DNA of 60,017 nt from Actinomadura oligospora ATCC 43269 (GTDB taxonomy: Bacteria; Actinomycetota; Actinomycetes; Streptosporangiales; Streptosporangiaceae): NCBI RefSeq assembly GCF_000518265.1, contig NZ_JADG01000024.1, forward strand, positions 1 to 60,017, given 5' to 3'. Positions 1 through 8,600 of the stretch are shown here, piece by piece. Both the position numbers and the translations under genes were made by a program. How positions within the stretch are numbered: the stretch's first letter is position 1; the number at the start of each line of letters is the position of its first letter. The notes beneath the pieces were generated by a model. It had not been told where the DNA came from, did not search any database, and saw nothing but the letters and a program-made list of their open reading frames with translations.

Positions 1-733
1 CCCCCCAGCCAACAGCCCAGCCCACACAACCACCGCCACCCCGGCACTCCCGGTCGCCTCCAGCGCGGCACCCCCGGTCAACGCCAACGCGGCGCACCCC
101 ACCCCTGGCACAGCACGCCTGGCAGACGGCCTTGCGGTACGCCTCCTCCGGGCCGCGTCCCCGACCAACAGCAACGCGACACCCCCAGCCACCGCCAACC
201 CGACGCGCCCGGCCAACGGACGTGAGGAACACCCGACCAGCGACAGCACGACACACCTGCCCCCTGGCGGCACACCACACACAACCACCGCCACCACGGC
301 ACGCCTGGCGGACGGCCTCGCCGTACGTCTCCTTGGAGGCCGCACGGCACGGATGGCGGACGGCCGCGCGGTGCGCTTTCTCGGGGGCGTACCGGCGCGC
401 CCGGTCGACGGGGGCGTCGACGGCGGCGCTGCCCGCACGGCCACCGACACCACGGCACGGGTGGCGGACGGGATCGCGGTGCGTCTCCTTGGGGGCGGCG
501 TGGGAGGGGCGGCCGAGGGCGGTGTGGGGCGTTCGGGTGCTGTTCGGGTGGGTTGGGTTGGTGGTGGCAGGGCTGCGGGGGTGGCTGGGAGGAGTGGGGC
601 GCTTCTGGCTGGAGGGCCTCCGGGGTCTGGGGGTGGCGGGGTGGGGGCGGCGGTCGGGGCCGTGACGGGTCTGGTCGCAGTCCAGGGGTTTCGGCCGGTC
701 GGAGTGGTGAGCCCTCCTCGTGGTCTGCGGGGC
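1..733. other. Upstream region with degenerate repeats, no confident gene
   Basis: No gene is supported here with confidence. The frame of the downstream metalloprotease stays open to the left edge of the window, but its conceptual product is Ala/Gly/Pro/Thr-rich with no signal peptide or recognisable domain. Four degenerate copies of a roughly 45-bp motif (core CTGGCGGACGGCCTCGCCGT-like) begin near 117, 303, 350 and 460. In the protease frame they read as variants of ARLADGLAVRLLGG. This could be a repeat-rich N-terminal extension of the protease or non-coding repeat DNA; the sequence alone does not decide. Confidence 0.4.
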
Positions 734-1648
734 ATGGTGCGACCGGGCGCGTTTCCGCCCGGGGCCTCCCTTGGGGGGACGCGGACGGGGGGCCAGGTGG
801 GCCGCGCCGAGGCGCGGGTGCGGTCGGGGAGTCATGTTCCGGAGCGGAACGTGGCCGGGGCGGACGAGACGGCGACCGTGGAGCGGCAGATGGACGGGCT
901 GCTGGCACGCTTGGGCACGCCGGTGACCGTTCTGCCACGGACGTCGGCGATTCCGGGGTCCGGGGCGCGGCGGAGGCTGTCCGAACAGGTGCGGATCCCG
1001 GTGTACTTCCACGTGTTGCACAACGGGAGCACCGGAGACATCTCCGACGCGCTCGTCCGCAAGCAGATCGCCGCGCTGAACTCCGCCTACGGCGGACGGT
1101 ACGGCGGAGCCGACACCGGCTTCTCGTTCGACCTCCAATCGATCAGTCGTTCCGACAACGCGTCCTGGTACTCCAACCCGGAGGCGACCGAGCGGGAGTT
1201 CAAGCCCCTGCTCCGCCGCGGCGACGCGGGGGCGCTCAACCTCTACAGCGCCGACCTCGGCGACGACCTCCTCGGCTGGTCCACCTTCCCCTGGCTGTAC
1301 AAGGGCGCGCCGCAGATGGACGGCGTGGTGATCCACGTCGGCAGCATGCCGGGCAGCACGATCGAGCACTTCAACCACGGGTTCAGCGCCGTCCACGAGA
1401 CCGGGCACTGGCTGGGTCTCTTCCACCCGTTCGAGGGCGGCTGCACCGGCCCGGGCGACTACGTCGATGACACCCCGCCCGAGCGCGACGCCACCAACGG
1501 CTGCCCCGCGAACAAGGACACCTGCCCGGCGCCCGACGCCGACCCCGTCCACAACTTCATGGACTACGCGTGGGACGCCTGCATGACCCAGTTCACCCAC
1601 GACCAGGGCGTCCGCGCCCACAAGGCGTACACCGCCTACCGCTCCTGA
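734..1648 (+). CDS. M43-like (pappalysin/cytophagalysin family) zinc metalloprotease
   Basis: Predicted zinc endopeptidase of the metzincin clan. The full zinc motif HETGHWLGLFH (HExxHxxGxxH) lies at 1394-1426, followed by a Met-turn segment with FMDYAWDAC near 1555-1575 and paired Cys residues typical of secreted M43 enzymes. The catalytic domain from about nt 980 (IPVYFHVLHNG) to the stop is complete. The start is uncertain: ATG 734 is used, but the frame is open upstream to the window edge and ATG 353, GTG 662 and GTG 818 are alternatives. No choice gives a convincing signal peptide, which is odd for a family that is normally secreted, so the 5' end may be degraded or lie further upstream. 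The family call is firm from the motif; the substrate is unknown. Confidence 0.75.
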   Translation: MVRPGAFPPGASLGGTRTGGQVGRAEARVRSGSHVPERNVAGADETATVERQMDGLLARLGTPVTVLPRTSAIPGSGARRRLSEQVRIPVYFHVLHNGSTGDISDALVRKQIAALNSAYGGRYGGADTGFSFDLQSISRSDNASWYSNPEATEREFKPLLRRGDAGALNLYSADLGDDLLGWSTFPWLYKGAPQMDGVVIHVGSMPGSTIEHFNHGFSAVHETGHWLGLFHPFEGGCTGPGDYVDDTPPERDATNGCPANKDTCPAPDADPVHNFMDYAWDACMTQFTHDQGVRAHKAYTAYRS

Positions 1649-1740
1649 CCCGCCCACGCCGCTTCTGACCCACCCACGCCGCCCCTGGCCCGCCCACGCC
1701 GCTCCGGACTCGCCCACGCCGCCCCTGGCCACCCACTGAC
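1641..1740. repeat. 20-bp tandem array, five units
   Basis: Five consecutive 20-bp units at 1641, 1661, 1681, 1701 and 1721, each close to GCYCCTGRCCCGCCCACGCC. The first unit contains the stop codon of the metalloprotease gene, and the fifth is the most diverged. The exact 20-bp register and a location at a gene end argue for slippage-type expansion rather than coding sequence. Confidence 0.8.
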
Positions 1741-1948
1741 GTGCAGGTCAGCCCCACTCCGTTCCAGGGCGGCACCGGGGCCGCTTCAGGATGATCCCAA
1801 GCCGCTTCAGGACGGCTCCGGGGCACTCCTGGACCGCTGCCAGCCGGCCCTCCAGGCCCGCCAGAGCGGCTCCGGCGCGCCAGAGCTGCTCCAGGGACGC
1901 CCGGGAGCCGCCTGGGGGGATTCCGGGCCACCCGGCGTGGACGGGTCG
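1741..1948. other. Convergent intergenic region
   Basis: Space between the convergent metalloprotease and AlkD-like genes. It contains further short direct repeats (two CCGCTTCAGGA copies near 1780-1812) but no clear terminator with a T-tract and no supported gene. Confidence 0.4.
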
Positions 1949-2686
1949 TCAGGGGGCGGCGGCGCGGGCCTGGGTGAGAGCCGCGGTGGTTTCGGGGGGA
2001 AGGCGGCGGACGGCCTCGCGGAAGGTCACGCCCGACATGCGGGCGAGGTGGCGGGACGTCCAGTCGGTGACCCAGGCCGGGTCCTTCTTGGACAGTTCGC
2101 GCAGCACCCAGCCGACGGCCTTGCGAATGAAGAACTCCTTCTCGTCGAGCGACACCTCCCCGTAGTGATCGATGCGTGCCAGGTCGGGGGTCTCCCGCCT
2201 GATTCCGGCCAGCAGCGCCAGGATCGCCGTGCGCCGTATCCACATGTACTCGTCGCCGAGCCATCCATCCAGCTCGTCCGCAACCTGTGGACAACTCAGC
2301 GCCATCACTCCGACGACCTTCTCGGCCAGGACGTCCACCAGCGCCCACGTACAGGAATCACGCACGAGCCGCTCGACGGCCCCGAGGTCCCACGCCTCCA
2401 GGACGTCCACCCGCCGGGCCAGCACCTCGACGGCGGCAAGGCGAACCTCGTGCACCGGACGGCCGGACTCGGTCACCGTCCACAGGCCGTCCACCAGCGC
2501 CAACAGGTCGTCCCGGGACGGCCGCGCCCGCACCGACGCGACCGCTATGCGGCGCACCGTGGGCACCGGCACCCCGATATGGCTGAAGGAACTCTTCAGA
2601 TAGCGCCGCTCAGCCTCCGACCGCACGGGATCCTCGTGCGCGCGCAACTCTCGAACGATCCGGCTGACCTCGTCAGGCACATCCAC
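1949..2686 (-). CDS. DNA alkylation repair protein, AlkD-like
   Basis: HEAT-like repeat DNA glycosylase of the AlkD family, predicted to remove bulky or cationic alkylated bases (N3- and N7-alkylpurines) in base excision repair in the cytoplasm. The 245-residue length is usual for the family. Conserved positions are visible: Trp114 and Asp118 in CTWALVD, Arg151-152 in MWIRRTAIL, and Trp193 in KAVGWVLRE, matching the aromatic/acid/arginine cleft residues known from Bacillus AlkD. The GTG/ATG alternatives near the start change little. It stands alone, with a short tandem array behind its start separating it from choD. Family call firm; exact lesion range inferred. Confidence 0.88.
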   Translation of the reverse strand: MDVPDEVSRIVRELRAHEDPVRSEAERRYLKSSFSHIGVPVPTVRRIAVASVRARPSRDDLLALVDGLWTVTESGRPVHEVRLAAVEVLARRVDVLEAWDLGAVERLVRDSCTWALVDVLAEKVVGVMALSCPQVADELDGWLGDEYMWIRRTAILALLAGIRRETPDLARIDHYGEVSLDEKEFFIRKAVGWVLRELSKKDPAWVTDWTSRHLARMSGVTFREAVRRLPPETTAALTQARAAAP

Positions 2687-2713
2687 GCCCGAACCCTAAC
2701 GCCCACCCATCCC

Positions 2714-2799
2714 GCCCCAGAGGCGCCAAGCGACCCCAGAGGCCCCAAGAGCCCCAGGCCCGGCCCCAGACGGCCCAAGCGACCCCAGACGGCCCAAGC
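2714..2799. repeat. 18-19-bp degenerate tandem array
   Basis: Repeated units of the form GMCCCCAGASGGCCCAAGC at about 2714, 2732, 2763 and 2781, with a shorter, damaged copy between them. The array fills the gap between the start of the AlkD-like gene and the end of choD. Confidence 0.7.
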
Positions 2800-2827
2800 C
2801 AGCCCCCCAGCAGCCCAGACCCGGAGG

Positions 2828-4576
2828 TCAGGTGATGTCGACGATCGGCAGGCGCAGGGCGGCGGGGGCGTCCGCCGGGACGACCGGGTTCTTCGGCGTG
2901 ACGGCCGAAACGCGCTGGTAGGACGCCCCGAGCACCGGACGGAGGTCGTCCTCGCCCTTGTTCGGCCACAGCGACATCGCCCGCTCCGCCTGCGCCGTGA
3001 TCGTCAGGGACGGGTTGACCCCCAGGTTCGCCGAGACCGCCGAGCCGTCCACGACGTGCAGGCCGGGGTGGCCGTAGACGCGGTGGTACGGATCGATGAC
3101 GCCGGACTCCGGGGAGTCGCCGATCACGCAGCCGCCGAGGAAGTGCGCGGTCATCGGGATGTCGAACAGGTCGCCCCAGGTACCGCCCGCGATCCCGCCG
3201 ATCTCCTCGGCGATCTCACGCGAGGCGGCGTGCCCCTCCGGGATCCAGGTCGGGTTCGGCTCGCCGTGCCCGGCCTCGGCGCGGACGTCCCAGCCGAGCG
3301 GGCCGCGCTGCGGGCGCAGCGTGATCGAGTTGTCCCGGGTCTGCATGACCAGCGCGATGACCGTCCGCTCCGACCAGTGCCGCACGTCCAGCAGCTGGAT
3401 GAGGTCACCCGGCCGCCGCACGGTCTCCCGCAGGAACTTCACCAGCCGCGGCCGGTGCTTCTCGCCGGGCCGGTCGCCGTCGATGAGCAGCGTCTGGAGG
3501 GTCGCCATCAGGTTCGAGCCCTTGCCGTACCGGACGGGCTCGATGTGCGTGTCGGGCGTCGGGTGGAACGACGAGGTGATCGCGACGCCGCGCGAGAAGT
3601 CCTCCCCGGCGTGCCCGTTGCGCCGTCCCGCGCCGAGGATCGCCTCGGAGTTCGTCCTGGTCAAGTGACCCAGCCGGTCCGAGAGGCGCGGCAGGCGGCC
3701 GGTGGTCTTGAGCTTGTGCAGGAGCTTCTGCGTCCCGTACGTCCCGGCGGCGAACACGACCTGCCCGGCGGTCAGCGTCTTCCGGTTCCGCCCGAACGAG
3801 CCCGTCCGGACGATCTCGACCGAGTACCCGCCGCCGGTGAGCGGCGTGACCTGCGTGACCCGGCTGAGCGGCACGATCCGCGCGCCCGCCTTCTCCGCGA
3901 GGTACAGGTAGTTCTCGGTGAGCATGTTCTTCGCGCCGTGCCGGCAGCCGACCATGCACTCGCCGCACTCGGTGCAGCCGCGCCGCTGCGGGCCCGCCCC
4001 ACCGAAGAAGGGGTCGCTCGCCGTCCGCCCCGGACCGTCCCCGAAGTACACCCCGACCGGCGTCCGGACGAATGTGTCGCCCTTGCCCATCCGCTCGGCG
4101 ACGTTGCGCATCACCTTGTCCGCGGCCGTGATCGTCGGGTTCTGGACGACCCCCAGCATCCGTTTCGCCTGGTCGTAATAGGGGGCGAGCTCGGCCTGCC
4201 AGTCGGTGATGTGCGCCCACTGCCGGTCCCTGAAGAACGGCTCCGGCGGGACGTAGAGGGTGTTGGCGTAGTTCAGCGATCCGCCGCCGACCCCGGCCCC
4301 CGCGAGCACCATGACGCGGCTGGACGAGCGGCCCCGGATCAGGTGGATGCGCTGGATGCCGGTGAGGCCGAGCGCGGGCGCCCAGACGTACCGGGCGACG
4401 CGCCAGTTGTTCTTCGGCAGGCCAGGATGCCGCGCGCCCGCGGCCCCCGACTGCCCGCTGTCGAAGCGGCGTCCCGCCTCGATCACGCCGACCCGGTACC
4501 CCTTCTCGGTCAGCCGCAGCGCGGTCACACTGCCGCCGAACCCCGACCCGATGACCAGGACGTCATAGTCGTGCAT
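2828..4576 (-). CDS. choD: FAD-dependent GMC-like oxidoreductase, ChoD (cholesterol oxidase) type
   Basis: 582-residue flavoenzyme matching, from memory, the mycobacterial ChoD protein along its whole length, including its start (DYDVLVIGSGFGGSV). The FAD Rossmann motif GSGFGG is at residues 10-15. A cysteine cluster CTECGECMVGC (Cys201, 204, 207, 211) resembles an iron-sulfur ligand set and is retained in the mycobacterial proteins. The C-terminal half carries HFLGGCVIGD and the VDGSAVSANLGVNPSLTI flavin segment. It is the second gene of an operon, 18 bp after the aldehyde dehydrogenase. Although named cholesterol oxidase, ChoD-type proteins have uncertain physiological substrates, so a sterol or other alcohol oxidation role is inference. 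Confidence 0.85.
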   Translation of the reverse strand: MHDYDVLVIGSGFGGSVTALRLTEKGYRVGVIEAGRRFDSGQSGAAGARHPGLPKNNWRVARYVWAPALGLTGIQRIHLIRGRSSSRVMVLAGAGVGGGSLNYANTLYVPPEPFFRDRQWAHITDWQAELAPYYDQAKRMLGVVQNPTITAADKVMRNVAERMGKGDTFVRTPVGVYFGDGPGRTASDPFFGGAGPQRRGCTECGECMVGCRHGAKNMLTENYLYLAEKAGARIVPLSRVTQVTPLTGGGYSVEIVRTGSFGRNRKTLTAGQVVFAAGTYGTQKLLHKLKTTGRLPRLSDRLGHLTRTNSEAILGAGRRNGHAGEDFSRGVAITSSFHPTPDTHIEPVRYGKGSNLMATLQTLLIDGDRPGEKHRPRLVKFLRETVRRPGDLIQLLDVRHWSERTVIALVMQTRDNSITLRPQRGPLGWDVRAEAGHGEPNPTWIPEGHAASREIAEEIGGIAGGTWGDLFDIPMTAHFLGGCVIGDSPESGVIDPYHRVYGHPGLHVVDGSAVSANLGVNPSLTITAQAERAMSLWPNKGEDDLRPVLGASYQRVSAVTPKNPVVPADAPAALRLPIVDIT

Positions 4577-4594
4577 CGCCCGCGCCCGTCCCGT

Positions 4595-6178
4595 CTACTT
4601 GATCCGGAGCTTCTTCATGACCTTGACGCCGTTCGCCAGCAGGTCGGCGAACGTGTCGTAACCGACCCCGCCCGGCGGTTCGAGGTCGATCCAGTGCTGG
4701 CTGGCGACCGTCTGCGCCTCGGTGAACTTCAGCAGGCCCTCCGAGCCGTGCCGCCGTCCGACGCCGGACTGCTTGAACCCGCCCATCGGCGCGTCGTAGG
4801 AGATGAACGCGGCGCCGTAGCCGTCGTTCACGTTGACCGTCCCGGCCTGGAGGCGCGCGGCGACGCGGCGGCCCCGCGCGACGTCCCGGGTCCAGACGGA
4901 GGCGTTGAGCCCGTAGGGCGTGTCGTTCGCGACGTCGATGACCTCGTCGACGTCCGAGAACTTGTAGACCGAGACGACCGGGCCGAACGTCTCGCTGGCG
5001 CACAGGTCCATGTCGGACGTGACGCCGGTGAGGACGGTCGGCTCGTAGAACAGCGGGCCGATGTCCGGGCGCGCCTTCCCGCCCGCGAGGACCGTCGCGC
5101 CCTCCCGGACGGCCTGGTCGACGTGCGCCGTGACGTTGTCGAGCTGCCGCTGGAAGGTCAGCGACCCCATGGACGCCTCGAAGTCCAGCCCGGTCCCGAG
5201 CCGCATGTCCTTGACCAGCTGGACGAACCGCGGCACGAACCGGTCGTGGATCGCCTCGTGGACGTACAGGCGCTCGATCGAGATGCACAGCTGCCCGGCG
5301 TTGGTGAAGCACGCGCGGACGGCCCCGCGCGCGGCGCGCTCCACGTCCGCGTCGTCCAGGACGATCATCGGGTTCTTGCCGCCGAGCTCCAGCGAGTACG
5401 ACACCAGGCGCGGCGCGACCCGCTCGGCGATCGCCTTGCCGCCGCGCGTGGACCCGGTGAACGACACGTAGTCGGCGGCGTCCAGCAGCGGGTCGCCGAT
5501 CTCGGCCGGGTCGCCGATCACGACCTGCCACAGGTCGCGCGGCAGGCCGAGGGAGACGAGCAGGTCCAGCACCCACAGGCTGGACAGGCAGGTCTGGGTG
5601 TCCGGCTTGTGCAGGACGGCGTTCCCGGCCAGGAGCGCGGGCACGATGTCGGACGCGCCGAGCGAGAACGGGTAGTTCCACGGCGAGATGAGCGCGACGA
5701 CACCCTTCGGGTGGCGCAGCTCCTGCACGCGCGTGAGACCGGGCATCGTGCTGCGGCGCCGCTGCGGCCTCAACAGCTTCTCCGCGCGACGCGCGTAGTG
5801 CAGCGAGCAGAGCGCGACGTCGAGGAACTCCTCCATCGCGTGCCGCCGGGCCTTGCCCGTCTCCAGCTGGATGACGTCGAGGATCTCCGAGCGCCGGGCC
5901 ACGAGCGCGTCCGGCAGGGCGAGGAACGGCCTGACCCGGTCGCGGACGGGCAGCGCGGCCCATTCCCGCTGGGCGCGCCGGGCGCGCTCGTACGCGCGCG
6001 TGATGTCACCGGCCGTCGTCAGCGGCAGAGTCGCGAGCGGCTCCCCGGTGAAGGGGGTGGGGATGGTCACGGTGGGCGCGTCCTCACCGGACGCGATGTG
6101 CGAGGCCAACCGGTCGATCTTGTGTTGCGGCAGCCGGTACGCGGCCGCCCCCGGGGCGGGGACCGTCGGAGATGCCAT
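4595..6178 (-). CDS. gabD2: Aldehyde dehydrogenase, succinate-semialdehyde dehydrogenase (GabD2) type
   Basis: 527-residue NAD(P)-dependent aldehyde dehydrogenase. Catalytic residues are all present: Asn168 in SPWNYP, Glu264 in LELGGKNP and Cys298 in NAGQLCIS. The C-terminal half (SETFGPVV, YGLNASVW, MGGFKQSGVGRRHG) fits the GabD2 branch seen in mycobacteria. The expected reaction is semialdehyde plus NADP to acid; the true aldehyde may instead be one produced by the oxidase encoded 18 bp downstream. It is the first gene of the operon and diverges from the TetR gene across a region with a perfect inverted repeat, so repression by that regulator is likely. Confidence 0.85.
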   Translation of the reverse strand: MASPTVPAPGAAAYRLPQHKIDRLASHIASGEDAPTVTIPTPFTGEPLATLPLTTAGDITRAYERARRAQREWAALPVRDRVRPFLALPDALVARRSEILDVIQLETGKARRHAMEEFLDVALCSLHYARRAEKLLRPQRRRSTMPGLTRVQELRHPKGVVALISPWNYPFSLGASDIVPALLAGNAVLHKPDTQTCLSSLWVLDLLVSLGLPRDLWQVVIGDPAEIGDPLLDAADYVSFTGSTRGGKAIAERVAPRLVSYSLELGGKNPMIVLDDADVERAARGAVRACFTNAGQLCISIERLYVHEAIHDRFVPRFVQLVKDMRLGTGLDFEASMGSLTFQRQLDNVTAHVDQAVREGATVLAGGKARPDIGPLFYEPTVLTGVTSDMDLCASETFGPVVSVYKFSDVDEVIDVANDTPYGLNASVWTRDVARGRRVAARLQAGTVNVNDGYGAAFISYDAPMGGFKQSGVGRRHGSEGLLKFTEAQTVASQHWIDLEPPGGVGYDTFADLLANGVKVMKKLRIK

Positions 6179-6271
6179 GCGTGCAGACTAAGGCTCCCCG
6201 AGCACCGGTGGCTACCCACCAGTAACGACTTGCTTTCCGTGAATTACGGCACATCTCACCTGCGAAGAAAC

Positions 6272-6302
6272 GGAACGTTCCAGATTGACCGACTTGGTCG
6301 GT
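6272..6302. promoter_or_regulatory. Probable TetR operator with a second palindrome
   Basis: Perfect 6-3-6 inverted repeat ACCGAC-TTG-GTCGGT at 6288-6302, the form commonly bound by TetR-family repressors. A 10-bp perfect palindrome GGAACGTTCC lies at 6272-6281. Both sit between the divergent aldehyde dehydrogenase and TetR genes. No fully convincing -35/-10 pair could be assigned, although TTGACC at 6285-6290 overlaps the operator. Confidence 0.65.
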
Positions 6303-6445
6303 TGCCGGGACCCGGCCCGTCCCTCCGGTGTAAGCCGGACCCAGGAGGAGACACCAGGCGCGTCGCCGTCGCGCCGCCCGGGCCGTATCGCTGCCGCCCG
6401 CCCCGGGCCCGGCGGCAGCGTGCCCGACGAGAGGGGAACCCTTAC

Positions 6446-7210
6446 ATGACCTTCGCGGGCGGCGCGACGGGACCGGACCGAACGACCGACCACGAACCCG
6501 ACCCCCCACAGACCCCCGAGCACCCACAGACCCCCGACCCCTCACAGACCCCCGAACACCCGCCGGCCCCCGGCACCCCGCCCCCTCACCCGCGGATCCG
6601 CCACGCCGAACCGGCGATGAGGCAGCGGGAGATGACCCGGCGGGAACGGCGGGAGATGACGCGCGCGGCGCTGCTGGAGGCGGCCGAGCGGCTGTGGGCG
6701 GAGCACGGCGTCCACGGCGCTTCCCTGGACGACGTGGCGTCCGCGGCCGGGCTGACCAAGGGCGCGGTGTACTCGAACTTCGCGGGCAAGACCGACCTGC
6801 TGCTCGCGCTGCTGGAGTACTGCACGCGCGAGCGCATCGGCACCCGGACGTGCGCGGAACTGCACGACACGAGCCGTCCGCCCGCGGAGCGGTTCGAACG
6901 CGCCGGTCTCGCCTACCGCCGCCGCCTGGAGGGGGGCCGGGCCCGCCTGACCGCCCTGCTGCTCGCCGAGTTCTGGCTGTTCGGGATGCGCGACTACGCG
7001 GCGGGCTGGCGGATCGCCGACTGGTACGCCGAATGCCGCGACGACCTCGCCCGCGACCTGCCCGACTCCGGCGGCGTCTCCCCCCACGACCGCGCCACGC
7101 TCGCGGTCGCCCTCGACGCGGGCCTGTCCCTCCAGCACCTGCTGGACCCCGACCGCGTCCCGGCCGAACTGTACGGAACCGCCATGCGCCTCATCCTCGG
7201 CGACGACTGA
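6446..7210 (+). CDS. TetR/AcrR family transcriptional regulator
   Basis: Ligand-responsive DNA-binding regulator. The N-terminal helix-turn-helix (about residues 72-118 from the chosen start) includes GASLDDVASAAGLTKGAVYSNF followed by a helical ligand-binding domain. Start ATG 6446 has a good ribosome site (GAGGGGAA, 8 nt before it) but adds a proline-rich PQTPEH-type repeat tail of about 55 residues; ATG 6617 would give a conventional TetR length but has no visible Shine-Dalgarno sequence. It diverges from the aldehyde dehydrogenase-choD operon with a perfect inverted repeat between them, so it probably controls that operon and itself. The inducer is unknown. Confidence 0.85.
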   Translation: MTFAGGATGPDRTTDHEPDPPQTPEHPQTPDPSQTPEHPPAPGTPPPHPRIRHAEPAMRQREMTRRERREMTRAALLEAAERLWAEHGVHGASLDDVASAAGLTKGAVYSNFAGKTDLLLALLEYCTRERIGTRTCAELHDTSRPPAERFERAGLAYRRRLEGGRARLTALLLAEFWLFGMRDYAAGWRIADWYAECRDDLARDLPDSGGVSPHDRATLAVALDAGLSLQHLLDPDRVPAELYGTAMRLILGDD

Positions 7211-7319
7211 CCACACGCGCACGGGCCGCGTCCGGCCTGCCCGGACGCGGCCCGAAGCCCGCAATCAAGCCTCTTTCACGCCCCGGAGCCTGGAGCTCGC
7301 CGGGGCGTCCGGTGAAGGC

Positions 7320-8600
7320 TCAGTCGTCGGACGCGCCGGGCGGGGCGATCGGGGCGTTGCCCTGCGACTGGACGCCGGGCATGATCCACAGCTTGCCCTT
7401 GGCGGCGGCGAAGACCGTTGCGAAGTTGGAGGTGTAGGCGGGGAAGGCCGAGCTGTCCATGAGGCTCAGCATCGCCTCGTCGTTGTGCCGGAGCGCGTCC
7501 CACGTGTAGCTGTGGCTGCCGGTGAGGATGACGCGGTGCCGTCCGCCGTTGTAGGACCCGTCGATCAGCAGGTACTTGGAGTGGGCCTTGTTCACCGCCT
7601 CGCCGGTGAAGTAGTGCACGTTCGGCCCGCCGTGGCTCCCCGGCTTGCTGAGCGCCTTCAGCGTGCCCGTCCCGAAGGTCGCGGCGACCACCTGGACGTC
7701 ACAGCCCTGGTCGTCCAGCTTGGACAGCGTCTTGGCGACCTCGGTGCGGCTGAAGATGCCGCTGGACAGCCGGATCTTCGTCCCGCTCGAGCACTGCACC
7801 CGGTTGAGGACGTCCAGGACCGGGTCGCCGGACGCCTTCGGGAAGAACGCGACCGCGCGCTTGCCCGACCAGGTCTGCCGGTAGTAGTCCCCGTTCGCCT
7901 GGTGCCTGGCCAGCGTGTAGAAGTAGCCGCGGTAGGTCGTGTAGAGCTTGGTGTCGGCGAGCGTGTAGGCGTCGTTGTAGTCCGCGTACATGCCGCCGGT
8001 CGCGTTGCCCGACGTCTGGACGACCACGTTCCGCGAGGCGTACGTCTGCGAGAACGCGTAGAACTTGTTGTGGTTCTTGGCCCAGACGCCCTTCTCGGAC
8101 GGCGCGATGCAGCCGCGCCCCTTCGGGCACACCACGATCCAGGACGACCCGCTCGTGCTCGTCCCCAGGTTGCGGGCCAGGTAGTCGTACACCGGCCGGT
8201 CCTGGGAGAGCGAGTCGTTGTCGATGACGACCCGCACCTTCACCTTGCGCTTCTTGGCGGCGACCAGTTCCTTCGCCATGCTCGACTGACGCAGCCTGAA
8301 CAGAGCGACGTCGATCTCCGCCTTCGCGGGCGTGTTCCGGATCAGGCTCTTGATGTAGAGGTCGAGCGCTCCGGCCTTCTGCTTGTCCTTGCTGGGCAGA
8401 TTGAACCGGGGCCCCTGCGTGACGTACACGCGCCGGGTGCCGCTCGCGGGCACGTTCCGGGTCGGGGACCAGACCCGCGATCCACCCCCAGGGGTGGCCG
8501 CAGGGCGCACTCCCTCTTCGGCCGAGGCCGCAGCGGCCCCCAGCCCCGTCGCCGCACCAGCGACGACCAGCCCACACAGAACAAGGGCGACGTGTCGCAC
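7320..8600 (-). CDS. Secreted phospholipase D-like domain protein
   Basis: PLD-superfamily protein with two HxK motifs: HNKFYAF (about residue 177 from the chosen start) with downstream Asn in SGNATG, and AHSKYLLIDG (about residue 340) with GSHSYTW and an acidic segment HNDEAM after it. The second motif is the more complete HKD. A signal peptide (RHVALVLCGLVVAGAATGLG, then AAAASA) marks it for export. GTG 8600 is chosen because a G-rich Shine-Dalgarno-like run precedes it and it begins right at the signal peptide; GTG 8624 is the longer alternative. Members act as phosphodiesterases on phospholipids or nucleic acids, and the substrate here is not evident. Monocistronic. Confidence 0.82.
   Translation of the reverse strand: MRHVALVLCGLVVAGAATGLGAAAASAEEGVRPAATPGGGSRVWSPTRNVPASGTRRVYVTQGPRFNLPSKDKQKAGALDLYIKSLIRNTPAKAEIDVALFRLRQSSMAKELVAAKKRKVKVRVVIDNDSLSQDRPVYDYLARNLGTSTSGSSWIVVCPKGRGCIAPSEKGVWAKNHNKFYAFSQTYASRNVVVQTSGNATGGMYADYNDAYTLADTKLYTTYRGYFYTLARHQANGDYYRQTWSGKRAVAFFPKASGDPVLDVLNRVQCSSGTKIRLSSGIFSRTEVAKTLSKLDDQGCDVQVVAATFGTGTLKALSKPGSHGGPNVHYFTGEAVNKAHSKYLLIDGSYNGGRHRVILTGSHSYTWDALRHNDEAMLSLMDSSAFPAYTSNFATVFAAAKGKLWIMPGVQSQGNAPIAPPGASDD

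Noticed and set aside
1937..7210. A 1757-codon plus-strand open frame running through alkD, choD and the aldehyde dehydrogenase.
   Set aside because: It is antisense to three well-supported genes and is open only because of G+C-rich codon bias; only its last part (TetR) is a real gene.
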